A stretch of DNA of 64,000 nt from Georgenia daeguensis. GTDB lineage: Bacteria; Actinomycetota; Actinomycetes; Actinomycetales; Actinomycetaceae. How positions within the stretch are numbered: the stretch's first letter is position 1; each line of letters starts with the position of its first letter. Positions 1 to 8,009 of this stretch are shown here, one piece after another. The position numbers and the translations under genes are program-made. The notes beneath the pieces are model-generated. The model worked only from the letters and a program-made list of their open reading frames with translations, was not told where the DNA came from and made no database searches. The DNA lies in contig NZ_BAABBA010000022.1 in assembly GCF_039537705.1 (NCBI RefSeq), forward strand, positions 1-64,000. Reading direction: 5' to 3'.

Positions 1-94
1 CACGACCGAGGAACCCGAAGTGGAAAAGCCGGGCAGACCGGCGAGTCCTCCATGCCCGCACACGAAATGCTTCACGCCGAACGACTCAGAATGA

Positions 95-376
95 CCGACG
101 AAAGCCGACCGGTGGATCGAGGCTGAGTGGGGGGAGCAGCAGACCTCCAAGGCCGACCTGTTCCGCACCTTCGCTGAGGACCTCGGGCTCGACATGGCGG
201 CGTACGACGAGGCGGTGGCGGATCCGGCGACGCTCGAACGCGTTCAGCAGGACATGTCCGACGGCCTGGCCCTAGGGGTGCAGGGCACCCCGACGTTCTT
301 CCTCAACGGCGAGATGATCTCGCCGGCGTCCCCCGACGAGTTCCGTGCGCTGATCGACGCCGCCCTTGAGGGCTGA
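95..376 (+). pseudogene. DsbA-family thioredoxin-fold protein, C-terminal remnant
   Basis: The open frame runs from just after an in-frame stop at 92-94 and ends at TGA 374-376. Its last 80 or so residues read WGEQQTSKADLFRTFAEDLG and then VQGTPTFFLNG. The second stretch contains the cis-Pro loop (GTPTFF) of DsbA/FrnE-like disulfide oxidoreductases. The N-terminal half, with the CxxC active site and any signal or anchor, is absent, and the sequence upstream of about 120 does not look like the rest of the family. I therefore call it a truncated remnant. It abuts a VKOR-family gene at 366, the usual partner that reoxidises DsbA-like proteins, so the two were probably one oxidative-folding operon. 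The fold is fairly certain; the exact junction is not. Confidence 0.6.
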
Positions 377-1023
377 CCCGGTGGCGGCGCCCACTGCGCA
401 CGTCGGTACCACCGACGACGTCGCGGTCGGCATCGGCGGTGGGGCACCCCGCCACCTGGCGGTGCTGCTGGCACTGGGCGGGTTGGTGGGTCTGGTCGCG
501 GCCGTGGTGCTGCTCGTCGAGAAGATCGCCCTGGTCGCCGACCCCAACTACGTGCCGAGCTGCAGCATCAACCCGGTGCTCAGCTGCGGCTCGGTCATGA
601 GACCCCGCAGGCCGAGGCCTTCGGCGTGCCGAACCCGCTCATCGGCGTCACGGGCTTCGCGGTCGTCACCACGGTGGGGGTGGGGCTCCTCGCAGGCGCC
701 GGCTACCGGCGCTGGTTCTGGCTGGGTCTGCAGGCAGGCGTCACCTTCGGTGTGGTCTTCGTGCACTGGCTGATCTTCCAGAGCCTGTACCGCATCGAGG
801 CGCTGTGCCCGTACTGCATGGTGGTGTGGGTCGTGACCATCGCGGTGTTCTGGTACACCACCCTGCACAACCTCCGCGCCGCTCACGCGTCGCTCCCCGG
901 GCCGGTGCGCCGAGCCGCTCGAGGTGTCGCCGGGTACCACGGGTCATCCTCACCGGCTGGTACCTCACCATCGCCACGCTCATCCTCTTCCAGTTCTGGA
1001 CGTACTGGCAGACCCTGCCCTAG
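366..1023 (+). pseudogene. VKOR-family membrane quinone oxidoreductase, frameshifted
   Basis: This encodes an integral membrane vitamin K epoxide reductase homologue, which passes electrons from DsbA-like thiol oxidases to quinone. Visible in order are a first TM segment (about 430-520), the loop with VPSCSINPVLSCGSV (paired loop cysteines), NPLIGVTGF, and ALCPYCMVVW, which holds the CxxC redox motif near 805-825. A final TM reads ILTGWYLTIATLILFQFWTY. These pieces lie in three reading frames. One base appears lost near 598-602 (ATGAGACC where ATGGAGACC would keep frame), and at least one further shift lies between about 905 and 950. As read, the gene cannot give a full-length protein. Start is TTG 366 or GTG 381, overlapping the DsbA remnant stop. 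Confidence 0.75.
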
Positions 1024-1210
1024 TCCGTCCTTGCCCGGGCGGGGCACCCAGACGGCACGGTGGCGGTGACGGGGGTGGGAGGCCGCGTGCTTACCGGCGT
1101 TCCTGTGGCATGAGGCCGCGCAGCCGCCCAGGTGGATAGACCTTGCCGCTCAGTACATGTGAGCGGGCCAAGTGCAGCGCAGCTTCCCGAGTCTGGGAGG
1201 CCGGACCCGA

Positions 1211-1792
1211 CTAGCACTTCCTCGCAAGGAATCGCATGACCTGGCCTGCCCAACCGGTACGGATTGAGACGTCGAGGCCTATGTCGCGCGCGGTGGGAGC
1301 AAGTTCGGCGGGCTGCACGAGCTGGTGGGGTGACCGGTCAACGAGGTGCAGCAGCTTGGCGGCCGGCGAGGCGGTCAGGTCGTAGCCGATCAGCATGCCG
1401 CCTGGCTTCAGCACTCGAGCCGCTTCCGCGACGGCGGGCTGCCAGTTCACGACGTGGTGCAGCATCAAGAAGCTGAGGACGAAGTCGAATGATGAGTCCG
1501 CGTAGTGAAGCGCCGTTGAGTCCGTCTGCTCCACCTTTGGGCGCGGGTTTCTTGTGAAGCGGTCGCGCGCTGTGGCGACCATGCGCTCGTCGATGTCGGT
1601 CAGCGTGAGACGAACTTCAGGCGACCGCTGCAACAGCGCTGCAGCCATCTCTCCGCTGCCAGCGCCGAGCTCTAGCACATCTCCGCTGACGTCTTGCCCT
1701 TGAAGAGACCAGGGCAGGGCGACGTCGCGTGCGAACCGTCTCCACAGAGCACTACGGCAGAACGTCGTTTCGAGCCCGGACATCTTGGGCAT
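1211..1792 (-). CDS. class I SAM-dependent methyltransferase
   Basis: A 193-aa protein with the Rossmann methyltransferase signatures VLELGAGSGEM (motif I, SAM binding), LTLTDIDERM (motif II), the SSFDFVLSFLMLHHV segment and VLKPGGMLIGYD (post III). The start at 1792 is preferred because AGGAG lies 8 bases upstream; longer in-frame starts have no comparable site. It follows the ICMT-like gene by about 25 bp on the same strand, so the two are probably co-transcribed, divergently from the metal-efflux operon. The fold is typical of UbiE/Methyltransf_11 enzymes acting on small molecules or lipids. The substrate cannot be read from sequence, and a link to metal or membrane-lipid modification is only suggested by position. 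Confidence 0.85.
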   Translation of the reverse strand: MPKMSGLETTFCRSALWRRFARDVALPWSLQGQDVSGDVLELGAGSGEMAAALLQRSPEVRLTLTDIDERMVATARDRFTRNPRPKVEQTDSTALHYADSSFDFVLSFLMLHHVVNWQPAVAEAARVLKPGGMLIGYDLTASPAAKLLHLVDRSPHQLVQPAELAPTARDIGLDVSIRTGWAGQVMRFLARKC

Positions 1793-1817
1793 AGGTGATC
1801 TCCTGAGAGGTTGGGTC

Positions 1818-2474
1818 TTACTGACGACGGTTCTCGGCACCGAGCTGCTTCAGCCGTCCTAGTCCAGGGACGAACCGGCCGACAGTGCGGGCGTAGGAGA
1901 GGTATGCCATTCCGTGCACCCGCACCAGGTATGGCTCCTCGACGAAGCGGACCTGGAGCTCGACCGCGACCACCAGGGCGAGAAGGGCTGCCACGGTCAG
2001 GACGCTGGGGACCATGAGCGTCATACCCAGCAGGGCTGTGATCATCGCGGAGAAGATGGGGTTGCGAACCTTGGCGAAGGGCCCGGTGGTCACCAGGTCG
2101 GTGCGTTCGTCCGCGTCGACGCCGATGCGCCACGAGGCGCCCATCCCGGACTGAGCGATCAGCACACCCGCGATGGCGGCGATCACGGCGAGCAGGCCAA
2201 CCCAGCTCAGCCATCCCGGCGTCCACGCGTACACCCCAACGACACCCGACAAGGCCAGAACAGGGCTCAGCGCGCCGAGCGCCAGCGCCGCGGCGAAGAG
2301 GACGCCACCCCACCACTCGCACGACCCCGACGGGCCGGAGAGCCCGCGAAAGCCGCTCGAACCGGTCCGGCGGCGGTGCGCCCACGAGCGAAACCCGAAC
2401 ATTATTACCAGGCCCGCGCCGTACAGGCCCAGGGCCAACCCCGCGGCCACATCTGCCGACATCATCCTTGGCAT
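1818..2474 (-). CDS. isoprenylcysteine carboxyl methyltransferase (ICMT/PEMT)-like membrane protein
   Basis: About 218 aa with several hydrophobic segments, then the ICMT/PEMT C-terminal core: WRIGVDADERTDLVTTGPF, the RNPIFSAM motif and FVEEPYLVRVHGMAYLSYAR (EEP plus YxxY) ending GRFVPGLGRL. These match bacterial ICMT-family proteins often found in metal-resistance islands, where the real methyl acceptor is unknown. The start is placed at ATG 2474 with GAAGGG just upstream; an ATG pair at 2465/2462 is an alternative. A second, degraded relative of the same C-terminal core lies at 6950-7358. The gene is divergent from the ArsR/ATPase operon, and its start lies next to that operon's promoter and operator. 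Confidence 0.8.
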   Translation of the reverse strand: MPRMMSADVAAGLALGLYGAGLVIMFGFRSWAHRRRTGSSGFRGLSGPSGSCEWWGGVLFAAALALGALSPVLALSGVVGVYAWTPGWLSWVGLLAVIAAIAGVLIAQSGMGASWRIGVDADERTDLVTTGPFAKVRNPIFSAMITALLGMTLMVPSVLTVAALLALVVAVELQVRFVEEPYLVRVHGMAYLSYARTVGRFVPGLGRLKQLGAENRRQ

Positions 2475-2507
2475 CCCTTCGGTTCTCCACCGGTCCACGG
2501 TCCGCGG

Positions 2508-2550
2508 TTGATCCCGAACCGACCCGTGCTTAGTATCGTCATATGACGAT
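2508..2550 (+). promoter_or_regulatory. promoter and 16-bp palindromic operator of the ArsR/P-type ATPase operon
   Basis: TTGATC (2508-2513) and TAGTAT (2531-2536) form -35 and -10 hexamers with a 17-bp spacer, which predicts transcription starting at about 2543. ATCGTCATATGACGAT at 2535-2550 is a perfect 16-bp palindrome that overlaps the -10 and the ATG at 2543. This is a typical size for an ArsR/SmtB operator. No Shine-Dalgarno sequence precedes ATG 2543, so the mRNA is likely leaderless. Repressor bound here would block RNA polymerase directly. Confidence 0.7.
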
Positions 2551-2977
2551 GCAAACATCTAATGCCGATGTCAGCGGGGAGCGGGGTGCGGTCGATCCCG
2601 CCACGCTGGCGCCGGCGGCGGCGTTGTTCCATGGGCTGTCTGACCCGGCCCGGCTGGCGATTCTGCAGCACCTGACCGTGGGGGAGCACCGGGTGCGGGA
2701 CCTGACCGAGCACCTCGGGCTGGCTCAGTCGACCGTGAGCGCGCACCTGGCGTGCCTGCGCGACTGTGGCCTGGTGACGTCCCGTCCGGAGGGGCGGGCG
2801 TCGATATTCTCCCTGACCACGGCCCCGGAGCTGCTCGCGGTCCTGGCGGCGGCGGAACACCTGCTGGCCTCGACCGGGTACGCCGTCGAGCTGTGCCCGA
2901 ACTACGGCATCGGCGCCACCAGCACCCCGGACGCGGAGCACCTGAAGCCTCACGAGAATCTGGAGAGCGCCCGATGA
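2543..2977 (+). CDS. ArsR/SmtB-family metal-responsive repressor, CmtR-like
   Basis: A 144-aa winged-helix repressor. The HTH reads LGLAQSTVSAHLACLRDCGLV (about residues 58-78). C71 and C75 lie in the recognition helix (CLRDC) and a third cysteine, C118, lies in the C-terminal tail. This is the arrangement of the mycobacterial Cd/Pb sensor CmtR, in which metal binding by two helix cysteines and a tail cysteine releases DNA. The start codon lies inside the palindromic operator, implying autoregulation from a leaderless transcript. The stop overlaps the ATG of the ATPase gene (ATGA at 2974-2977). In mycobacteria CmtR also controls a P-type ATPase, which supports Cd/Pb as inducer, but the metal is inferred from motifs only. 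Confidence 0.88.
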   Translation: MTMQTSNADVSGERGAVDPATLAPAAALFHGLSDPARLAILQHLTVGEHRVRDLTEHLGLAQSTVSAHLACLRDCGLVTSRPEGRASIFSLTTAPELLAVLAAAEHLLASTGYAVELCPNYGIGATSTPDAEHLKPHENLESAR

Positions 2978-4941
2978 GCGACGCCTGCTGCGCCCACGAC
3001 GAGGACGAGCACACCGACACCAACGACGACGAGCACGGCGAGGCTGTCGAGCGGCTGTGGGACGTCGACGAGATCCGCGGGGCTGCCGTGTCCGGCGTGC
3101 TGCTGGCCGCCGGCTTCCTGCTCTCCTGGGCCGGGCAGGACGGCTGGGCGCTCGGGCTGAACATCGTCGCTCTGGTGGTGGGTGCGTCCACCTTCGTCCC
3201 CGGGACGCTGCGCGCCCTGGTCAAGGGCCGGATCGGGGTCGGCACCCTGATGACCATCGCCGCGGTCGGTGCGGTGCTGCTCGGGGAGGTGCAGGAGGCC
3301 GCGATGCTGGCGTTCCTGTACTCCATCAGCGAGGGCCTGGAGGAGTACTCGCTGGCCAAGACCCGCGGGGGTCTGCGGGCCCTGCTCTCGCTCGTTCCGG
3401 AGCGAGCCACCGTTCGCCGCGACGGTGTCGAGGTCAGCGTCTCCCCCAAGGACCTGCGCGTCGGCGACGTCATGCTCGTCAAGCCCGGTGAGCGCCTCGC
3501 CACCGACGGGACCATTCTCGCCGGGCGCACCGCGCTGGACGTCTCGGCCATCACCGGGGAGTCCATGCCCGTCGAGGCCGGCCCGGGCAGCGAGGTCTAC
3601 GCCGGATCCATCAACGGCACCGGCGCCCTCGAGGTCGCGGTCACCACGACCGCCGAGAACAACTCCCTCGCGCGTATCGTCCACATCGTCGAGGCCGAGC
3701 AGTCCCGCAAGGGCGCGACCCAGCGCCTGGCCGACAAGGTCGCCAAGCCGCTGGTGCCCGGCATCATGATCCTCGCCGCCCTTATCGCCGTCATCGGCTC
3801 TCTCGCGGGTGACCCCGGGTTGTGGATCGAGCGGGCGCTGGTGGTCCTGGTCGCCGCGTCCCCGTGCGCCCTGGCGATCTCCGTCCCGGTCTCGGTGGTC
3901 TCCGCGGTCGGCGCCGGCAGCCGGTTCGGGGTGCTGATCAAGGGCGGGGCCGCCCTGGAGACCCTTGGTCGGATTCGCACCATCGCCCTGGACAAGACCG
4001 GGACCCTGACCGCGAACCGGCCGGTCGTCGTCGATGTCGCCACGACCGCGGGTGCCTCCCGCGAGGAGGTGCTCTCACTGGCGGCTGGGCTCGAGGCCCG
4101 CAGCGAGCACCCGCTGGCCCGGGCCATCCTCGCCGCGGCTGATTCCGTGCCGGTGGCGGCCGAGGTCGAGGCCGTGACCGGCGCCGGGCTGACCGGCACC
4201 ATCGGGGCCCGGCGCGTGCGGCTCGGGCGACCCGGGTGGATCGACCCGGCCGGGCTCGCCGCAGAGGTCACCGCCATGCAGCAGGCCGGGGCCACCGCCG
4301 TGGTCCTCGAGGTCGACGGCCGGGTGCTCGGCGTCATCGCGGTGCGCGACGAGCTGCGCCCCGAGGCGCCGGAGGTCGTCGCACGCCTGGGCCGCGAGGG
4401 GTACACCGTGACCATGCTGACCGGCGACAACACGGCCACCGCCCAGGCGCTGGCCGCCGAGGCCGGCATCACCACCGTGCACGCCGAGCTGCGCCCGGAG
4501 GACAAGTCGCGCCTGGTCGGTGAGCTCCGCGACAAGGGGGCCACCGCGATGGTCGGGGACGGTGTCAACGACGCCCCCGCCCTGGCCACCGCCGACCTCG
4601 GCGTGGCGATGGGCGCCATGGGCAGCGACGTGGCGATCGAGACCGCCGACGTGGCCCTGATGGGGGACGATCTGCGGCTGCTGCCGCAGGCCTTCGCGCA
4701 CGCCCGCCGCTCACGGCGGATCATGCTGCAGAACGTCGGCCTGTCCCTGGCCCTCATCGCCGTCCTCATCCCGCTCGCCCTGGCCGGCGTCCTGGGCCTG
4801 GCCGCGGTCGTCCTGGTCCACGAGCTCGCCGAGGTCGTCGTCATCGCCAACGGCGTCCGGGCCGGCCGGTCCAAGGACCTGCGCACCATCAGCCCTTCGA
4901 CCACGTCCGTCACCGCGACACCGGCCCCCGCCCACAGCTGA
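2974..4941 (+). CDS. P1B-type heavy-metal (Cd/Pb/Zn) translocating ATPase
   Basis: A 655-aa P1B ATPase that exports soft divalent metals across the cytoplasmic membrane. The N-terminus lacks an HMA domain but is rich in Cys, His and acidic residues (MSDACCAHDEDEH). The TGES actuator motif lies near residue 193, the SPCALA transmembrane metal site near 296-301, the phosphorylation motif DKTGTLT at about 340, SEHPLARA (HP motif) near 385, and GDGVNDAPALA near 528. SPC is the form found in Cd/Zn/Pb pumps of the CadA/CtpG group. Translation is coupled to the upstream repressor by a 4-base overlap. The gene is intact, unlike many neighbours. Confidence 0.93.
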   Translation: MSDACCAHDEDEHTDTNDDEHGEAVERLWDVDEIRGAAVSGVLLAAGFLLSWAGQDGWALGLNIVALVVGASTFVPGTLRALVKGRIGVGTLMTIAAVGAVLLGEVQEAAMLAFLYSISEGLEEYSLAKTRGGLRALLSLVPERATVRRDGVEVSVSPKDLRVGDVMLVKPGERLATDGTILAGRTALDVSAITGESMPVEAGPGSEVYAGSINGTGALEVAVTTTAENNSLARIVHIVEAEQSRKGATQRLADKVAKPLVPGIMILAALIAVIGSLAGDPGLWIERALVVLVAASPCALAISVPVSVVSAVGAGSRFGVLIKGGAALETLGRIRTIALDKTGTLTANRPVVVDVATTAGASREEVLSLAAGLEARSEHPLARAILAAADSVPVAAEVEAVTGAGLTGTIGARRVRLGRPGWIDPAGLAAEVTAMQQAGATAVVLEVDGRVLGVIAVRDELRPEAPEVVARLGREGYTVTMLTGDNTATAQALAAEAGITTVHAELRPEDKSRLVGELRDKGATAMVGDGVNDAPALATADLGVAMGAMGSDVAIETADVALMGDDLRLLPQAFAHARRSRRIMLQNVGLSLALIAVLIPLALAGVLGLAAVVLVHELAEVVVIANGVRAGRSKDLRTISPSTTSVTATPAPAHS

Positions 4942-4948
4942 CCCGCCC

Positions 4949-5013
4949 CCGGGCCGACGGCCCGGCGGCTCACGAATGCGGCCGAGAGGGCCGTGGCCAC
5001 GACACCACGGCCC
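4949..5013 (+). terminator. two GC-rich hairpins after the P-type ATPase gene
   Basis: CCGGGCC-GAC-GGCCCGG forms a perfect 7-bp stem at 4949-4965. GGGCCGTGG (4988-4996) pairs with CCACGGCCC (5005-5013) as a 9-bp stem. No U-run follows, so they may be weak terminators or RNA-processing structures between the ATPase gene and cadD rather than strong stops. Confidence 0.4.
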
Positions 5014-5075
5014 CTCCTCTCGTGCCCGCCCGCACACGCACCGGCGGCTGCGCCGGTAATCCCCGAAAGGCAGTC

Positions 5076-5678
5076 ATGGAATTGCTCGCCCCGGTCCTGC
5101 AGGCGATCGGCCTGTTCCTGGCCACCAACATCGACGACATCATCGTGCTGTCGTTGTTCTTCGCCCGCGGCGCCGGTATGCGCGGCACCACGGGGAAGAT
5201 CCTCGCCGGCCAGTACCTCGGCTTCGGCGCCATCCTCGCCGCCTCGGTCCTGGTCTCCCTGGGCGCGGCCACCTTCCTGCCAGAGGACGCGATCGCGTAC
5301 TTCGGTCTCATCCCGCTGGCGCTCGGCCTGTACGCGGCCTGGAAGGCCTGGCGCGGGGACGACGACGATGACGACGACGAGAAGGTCGCCGGCAAGGCGA
5401 TCAGCGTGTGGACGGTCGCCGGCGTCACCTTCGCCAACGGCGGGGACAACATCGGCGTCTACGTCCCGGTCTTCCTCACCGTCGGCACCGGGGCGATCAT
5501 CGCCTACTCGATCGTCTTCCTCATCCTCGTCGCCGTACTGGTGATGCTGGCGAAGTTCGTCGCCACCCGCAGACCCATCGCCGAGATCCTGGAGCGCTGG
5601 GAGCACGTCCTGTTCCCGGTCGTCCTCATCGGACTGGGCGTGGTCATCCTCGTCGAGGGCGGCGCCTTCGGCCTGTAG
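5076..5678 (+). CDS. cadD: CadD-family cadmium resistance membrane transporter
   Basis: A 200-aa membrane protein matching the Cad family of cadmium exporters. It opens with GLFLATNIDDIIVLSLFFAR, the conserved NIDD segment in the first TM helix. It continues with the QYLGFG motif, a cytoplasmic acidic run of six or seven Asp near residues 92-98 (a possible metal-binding loop), and GVTFANGGDNIGVYVPVF, the second conserved block. Five or six TM segments are visible. GAAAGG precedes the ATG at a good distance. It follows the ATPase gene by 134 bp with hairpins between, so it is probably part of the same Cd-inducible unit. Intact, with high confidence in family; the metal is inferred from the family. 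Confidence 0.88.
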   Translation: MELLAPVLQAIGLFLATNIDDIIVLSLFFARGAGMRGTTGKILAGQYLGFGAILAASVLVSLGAATFLPEDAIAYFGLIPLALGLYAAWKAWRGDDDDDDDEKVAGKAISVWTVAGVTFANGGDNIGVYVPVFLTVGTGAIIAYSIVFLILVAVLVMLAKFVATRRPIAEILERWEHVLFPVVLIGLGVVILVEGGAFGL

Positions 5679-5722
5679 GCCCGCCACCCCACGACCTCGG
5701 CAAAGTTTCGAAGGAGCAGATC

Positions 5723-5916
5723 GTGAGCCACGTGCACGCGCACCCCACCCACCGGAGGCGGCCGCGACCGTGTCCGTGACCACCGCCACCATCTTGCTTG
5801 CCGGGGTAGAGGGCGATGGCCACGCGGCCCTCTCGCCGCCTGCCAGCCGAGCAGGGGGCGACGCGACCACCGAGCCAGGGGACACGATCACCGAGCTGAA
5901 GGGAGTGTCCTCGTGA
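5723..5916 (+). pseudogene. small His-rich ORF between cadD and lspA, frameshifted
   Basis: GTG 5723 with GAAGGAG upstream begins VSHVHAHPTHR, which stops at 5779 as read. Adding one C in the run near 5750-5754 makes it continue as HPTHPEAAATVSVTTATIL and on to ELKGVSS, ending at TGA 5914-5916. That stop overlaps the GTG of lspA as GTGA. The restored product would be about 64 residues, with a His-rich N-terminus and no family I recognise. The good ribosome-binding site, the precise overlap with lspA and the recovery by a single base argue that it was a real translated gene. Alternatively, the internal GTG at 5770 (GGAGG at 5754) gives a 48-aa product that needs no repair. Confidence 0.4.
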
Positions 5917-6413
5917 CCACACACGAACCCGCCAAGACGATCACGGTGGCTCGGGCGCGGGTTGCCCTGGTCGCCACCGTCGCGCTGCTCGCCGCGGTGG
6001 ACCTGGGCCTGAAGGCGTGGGCGGGCGGGGCCCTGTCCGGCGGTCAAACGGTGGACCTCGGGCCCGTCCAGCTGCGTCTGGGCTTCAACTCTGGGGTGGC
6101 GTTCAGCCTCGGCGCCAACCTGCCGGCCGGTGTCGTGCTCGGCGTGACCGGGCTGATCATCGTCGGGCTGGCGGTCTTCGCCTGGCGGGCGGTCCGAACC
6201 GCGACGCTGCCCGCGCGGCTGGCGCTGGCCGCGATCCTGGCCGGTGCGGTGGCCAACCTGCTCGACCGGGCCGGCGACGGGGTGGTGACCGACTACCTGC
6301 ACACCGGTTGGTTCCCCACCTTCAACCTGGCCGACGTCTTCATCACCGGTGGGGCCGCGGCACTCGTGCTGGCCAGCCTCACCGGCGGCGACAGGGCCGA
6401 GAATCCGGCGTGA
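5913..6413 (+). CDS. lspA: lipoprotein signal peptidase II
   Basis: A 166-aa four-TM aspartic protease that removes signal peptides from prolipoproteins. Family landmarks are DLGLKAWAGG (D..K block), LRLGFNSGVAFSLG (N.G.AF block), GAVANLLDRAGDGVVTDYL with the first catalytic Asp, and FNLADVFITGG with the second. The length is normal. The GTG start overlaps the stop of the small upstream ORF. It is probably an accessory copy travelling with cadmium or lead resistance, since lspA genes recur in such islands (compare the PbrB/C systems). The chromosomal housekeeping copy would lie elsewhere. The next ORF start overlaps its stop (GTGA at 6410-6413). Confidence 0.93.
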   Translation: MTTHEPAKTITVARARVALVATVALLAAVDLGLKAWAGGALSGGQTVDLGPVQLRLGFNSGVAFSLGANLPAGVVLGVTGLIIVGLAVFAWRAVRTATLPARLALAAILAGAVANLLDRAGDGVVTDYLHTGWFPTFNLADVFITGGAAALVLASLTGGDRAENPA

Positions 6414-7358
6414 CCGGCCAGGGTGAACGCGCGGCGGTTCGGCGGGGCTGGCCCTGGCGTGGTTCATCGTGGTCTGGGACGTCATCGAGGGCGTCGTCGC
6501 CGTGACTGCCGGGGTGATGGCGAACTCCACGCGCTGTCGGGTTCGGCATCCACTCGGCCATCGAGGTCTCCGCCGCCGCGGTGGTGATCTGGCAGCTGCG
6601 GGCCGGCGCCCGGGCGCGGCAGCGACCGGCGCCGCGCGCCATCGCCGTCACCTTCTACGCGCTGGCCGCCTACGTGGTGTTGGAGCCCGTTCGTGATCTC
6701 CTCACGCAGGACAAGGCCGGGGAGTCCCTGCTGGGCATCGTGCTCGAACGTGGTCGCCCTGGTCGTGATGATCCCGGTCGCGATGGCGCAGCGGCGGACC
6801 GGGCGGGCCCTGGACAATCCGGTGCTGGTGGCGCAGTCCATCGAGACGTGGATGTCCAACGCCGTGTCGGTGACGGTCCTGGCCGGGCTCAACTCAACGC
6901 CGTGCTCGGCTGGTGGTGGGCCGACCCCGCGGTCGCCCTGGTCGTCGCCGCCGCCGGTTTCGTCGGTGTCCTGGCCGCTCAGGCCGGCATGGGTGCCTCC
7001 TGACGGGTCGGCATCGATGCCGCCGAACGCACCGACCTTGTCACATCGGGTGCGTTCTCGGTCGTCCGCAACCCGTTCTTCACCGCCCATGCTCGCGGCC
7101 CTGCTGGGCATGACCTTGCTCGTCCCCTCCGCGGTCACCACGGCGGCGTTGTTGTGTCTGCTCGTCGCCGTCGAGCTCCAGGTCCGAGTCGTCGAGGAGC
7201 CCTACCTGTTACGCACCCAGGGGCAGGCCTATGCGAGCTACGCCGCCACCGTGGGGCGGTTTCTCCCCGGCCTCGGCCGGCTCGCTCGCCGTCCGCAAGA
7301 AGATCCGGTCCCTAGCGCAGACGACCTCGACTTCGGGCTTGACGCTGGTGCCTGTTAG
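6410..7358 (+). pseudogene. decayed CDF cation transporter joined to an ICMT-like C-terminus
   Basis: Pieces of a cation diffusion facilitator appear in several frames: LAWFIVVWDVIEGVVAVTAG (about 6450-6510), VGFGIHSAIEVSAAAVVIWQ (with the GF..HS metal-site helix), AIAVTFYALAAYVVLEPVRD, NVVALVVMIPVAMAQRRTGR, QSIETWMSNAVSVTVLAG and LNAVLGWWWADPAVALVVAA. The reading then passes directly into ICMT sequence, GVLAAQAGMGAS, an in-frame TGA at 7001-7003 where related proteins have Trp, RVGIDAAERTDLVTSGAF, RNPFFTA, and after another shift VRVVEEPYLLRTQGQAYASY to stop 7358. At least five frame breaks plus the stop rule out a functional product. The CDF-to-ICMT switch inside one frame looks like recombination between two genes. 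Confidence 0.75.
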
Positions 7359-7439
7359 CGCGCAGCCTCACAGCCACGGGGTGTGAAGAAGTCGAGCGGC
7401 TCCCGATAGCGTCGTGTCGATGCCGTAAGGGAGACCGCC

Positions 7440-7772
7440 ATGCCGCTACGTTCCATCCTGCTCTTCGCGATCGCCGCCCTCTTCGAGATCGGTGGCGCGT
7501 GGCTCGTCTGGCAAGGAGTGCGCGAGCACAAGGGCTGGATCTGGATCGGTGCCGGTGCCATCGCGCTCGGCCTGTACGGCTTCGTGGCCACTCTTCAGCC
7601 CGACGCCCATTTCGGCCGGATCCTCGCTGCCTACGGCGGCGTGTTCGTCGCGGGCTCGCTCGCCTGGGGCATGCTCATGGATGGCTTCCGCCCCGACCGC
7701 TGGGACCTCCTTGGTGCCCTCGTCTGCCTCGTCGGTGTCGCCGTCATCATGTACGCACCCCGGCCAAGCTGA
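7440..7772 (+). CDS. YnfA/UPF0060-family small membrane protein
   Basis: A 110-aa protein with four TM helices: LRSILLFAIAALFEIGGAWL, WIWIGAGAIALGLYGFVATL, RILAAYGGVFVAGSLAWGML and LGALVCLVGVAVIMYAP. It fits the UPF0060 (YnfA) family, relatives of small multidrug resistance transporters, and the FEIGG and AYGG segments are characteristic. AAGGGAG lies 5-10 bases upstream of the ATG. YnfA proteins often sit in metal- or arsenic-resistance islands; a toxic-ion or drug efflux role is plausible but not shown by sequence. The roughly 235 bp after it, up to merA, contains no gene I can recognise. Confidence 0.85.
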   Translation: MPLRSILLFAIAALFEIGGAWLVWQGVREHKGWIWIGAGAIALGLYGFVATLQPDAHFGRILAAYGGVFVAGSLAWGMLMDGFRPDRWDLLGALVCLVGVAVIMYAPRPS

Positions 7773-8009
7773 GGCTCACTCGCTCGGATCGAGCCGACGC
7801 CTTGCCACCAGGCATGGGATCAGGTGGAGCTCAGGCATCGCGTCGACGAGCGCGCGCGCACGTCGGCCATGTCGGTGATGGACGGCTGAGCCGGTCGGCG
7901 ATGGGTCGGGAGGGACGATCACCGGGCGTTTGCGTAGCGGCCACACATGGCGCCGAGTCTGCCCTTCTACCGGCAGTTCGGCGGGTCTGGTCATTCTGCA
8001 GGTGGTCGC

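Noticed and set aside
3597..6530. A 977-codon open frame on the minus strand
   Set aside because: It is antisense to the P-type ATPase, cadD and lspA, which carry full family motifs. Its composition (Arg/Asp/Gly/Gln-rich) is the usual shadow of high-GC genes.
7776..7994. A 72-codon minus-strand ORF between ynfA and merA
   Set aside because: Arg/Pro/His-rich with no family features and weak start context; could be a decayed end of a gene, but not supportable.
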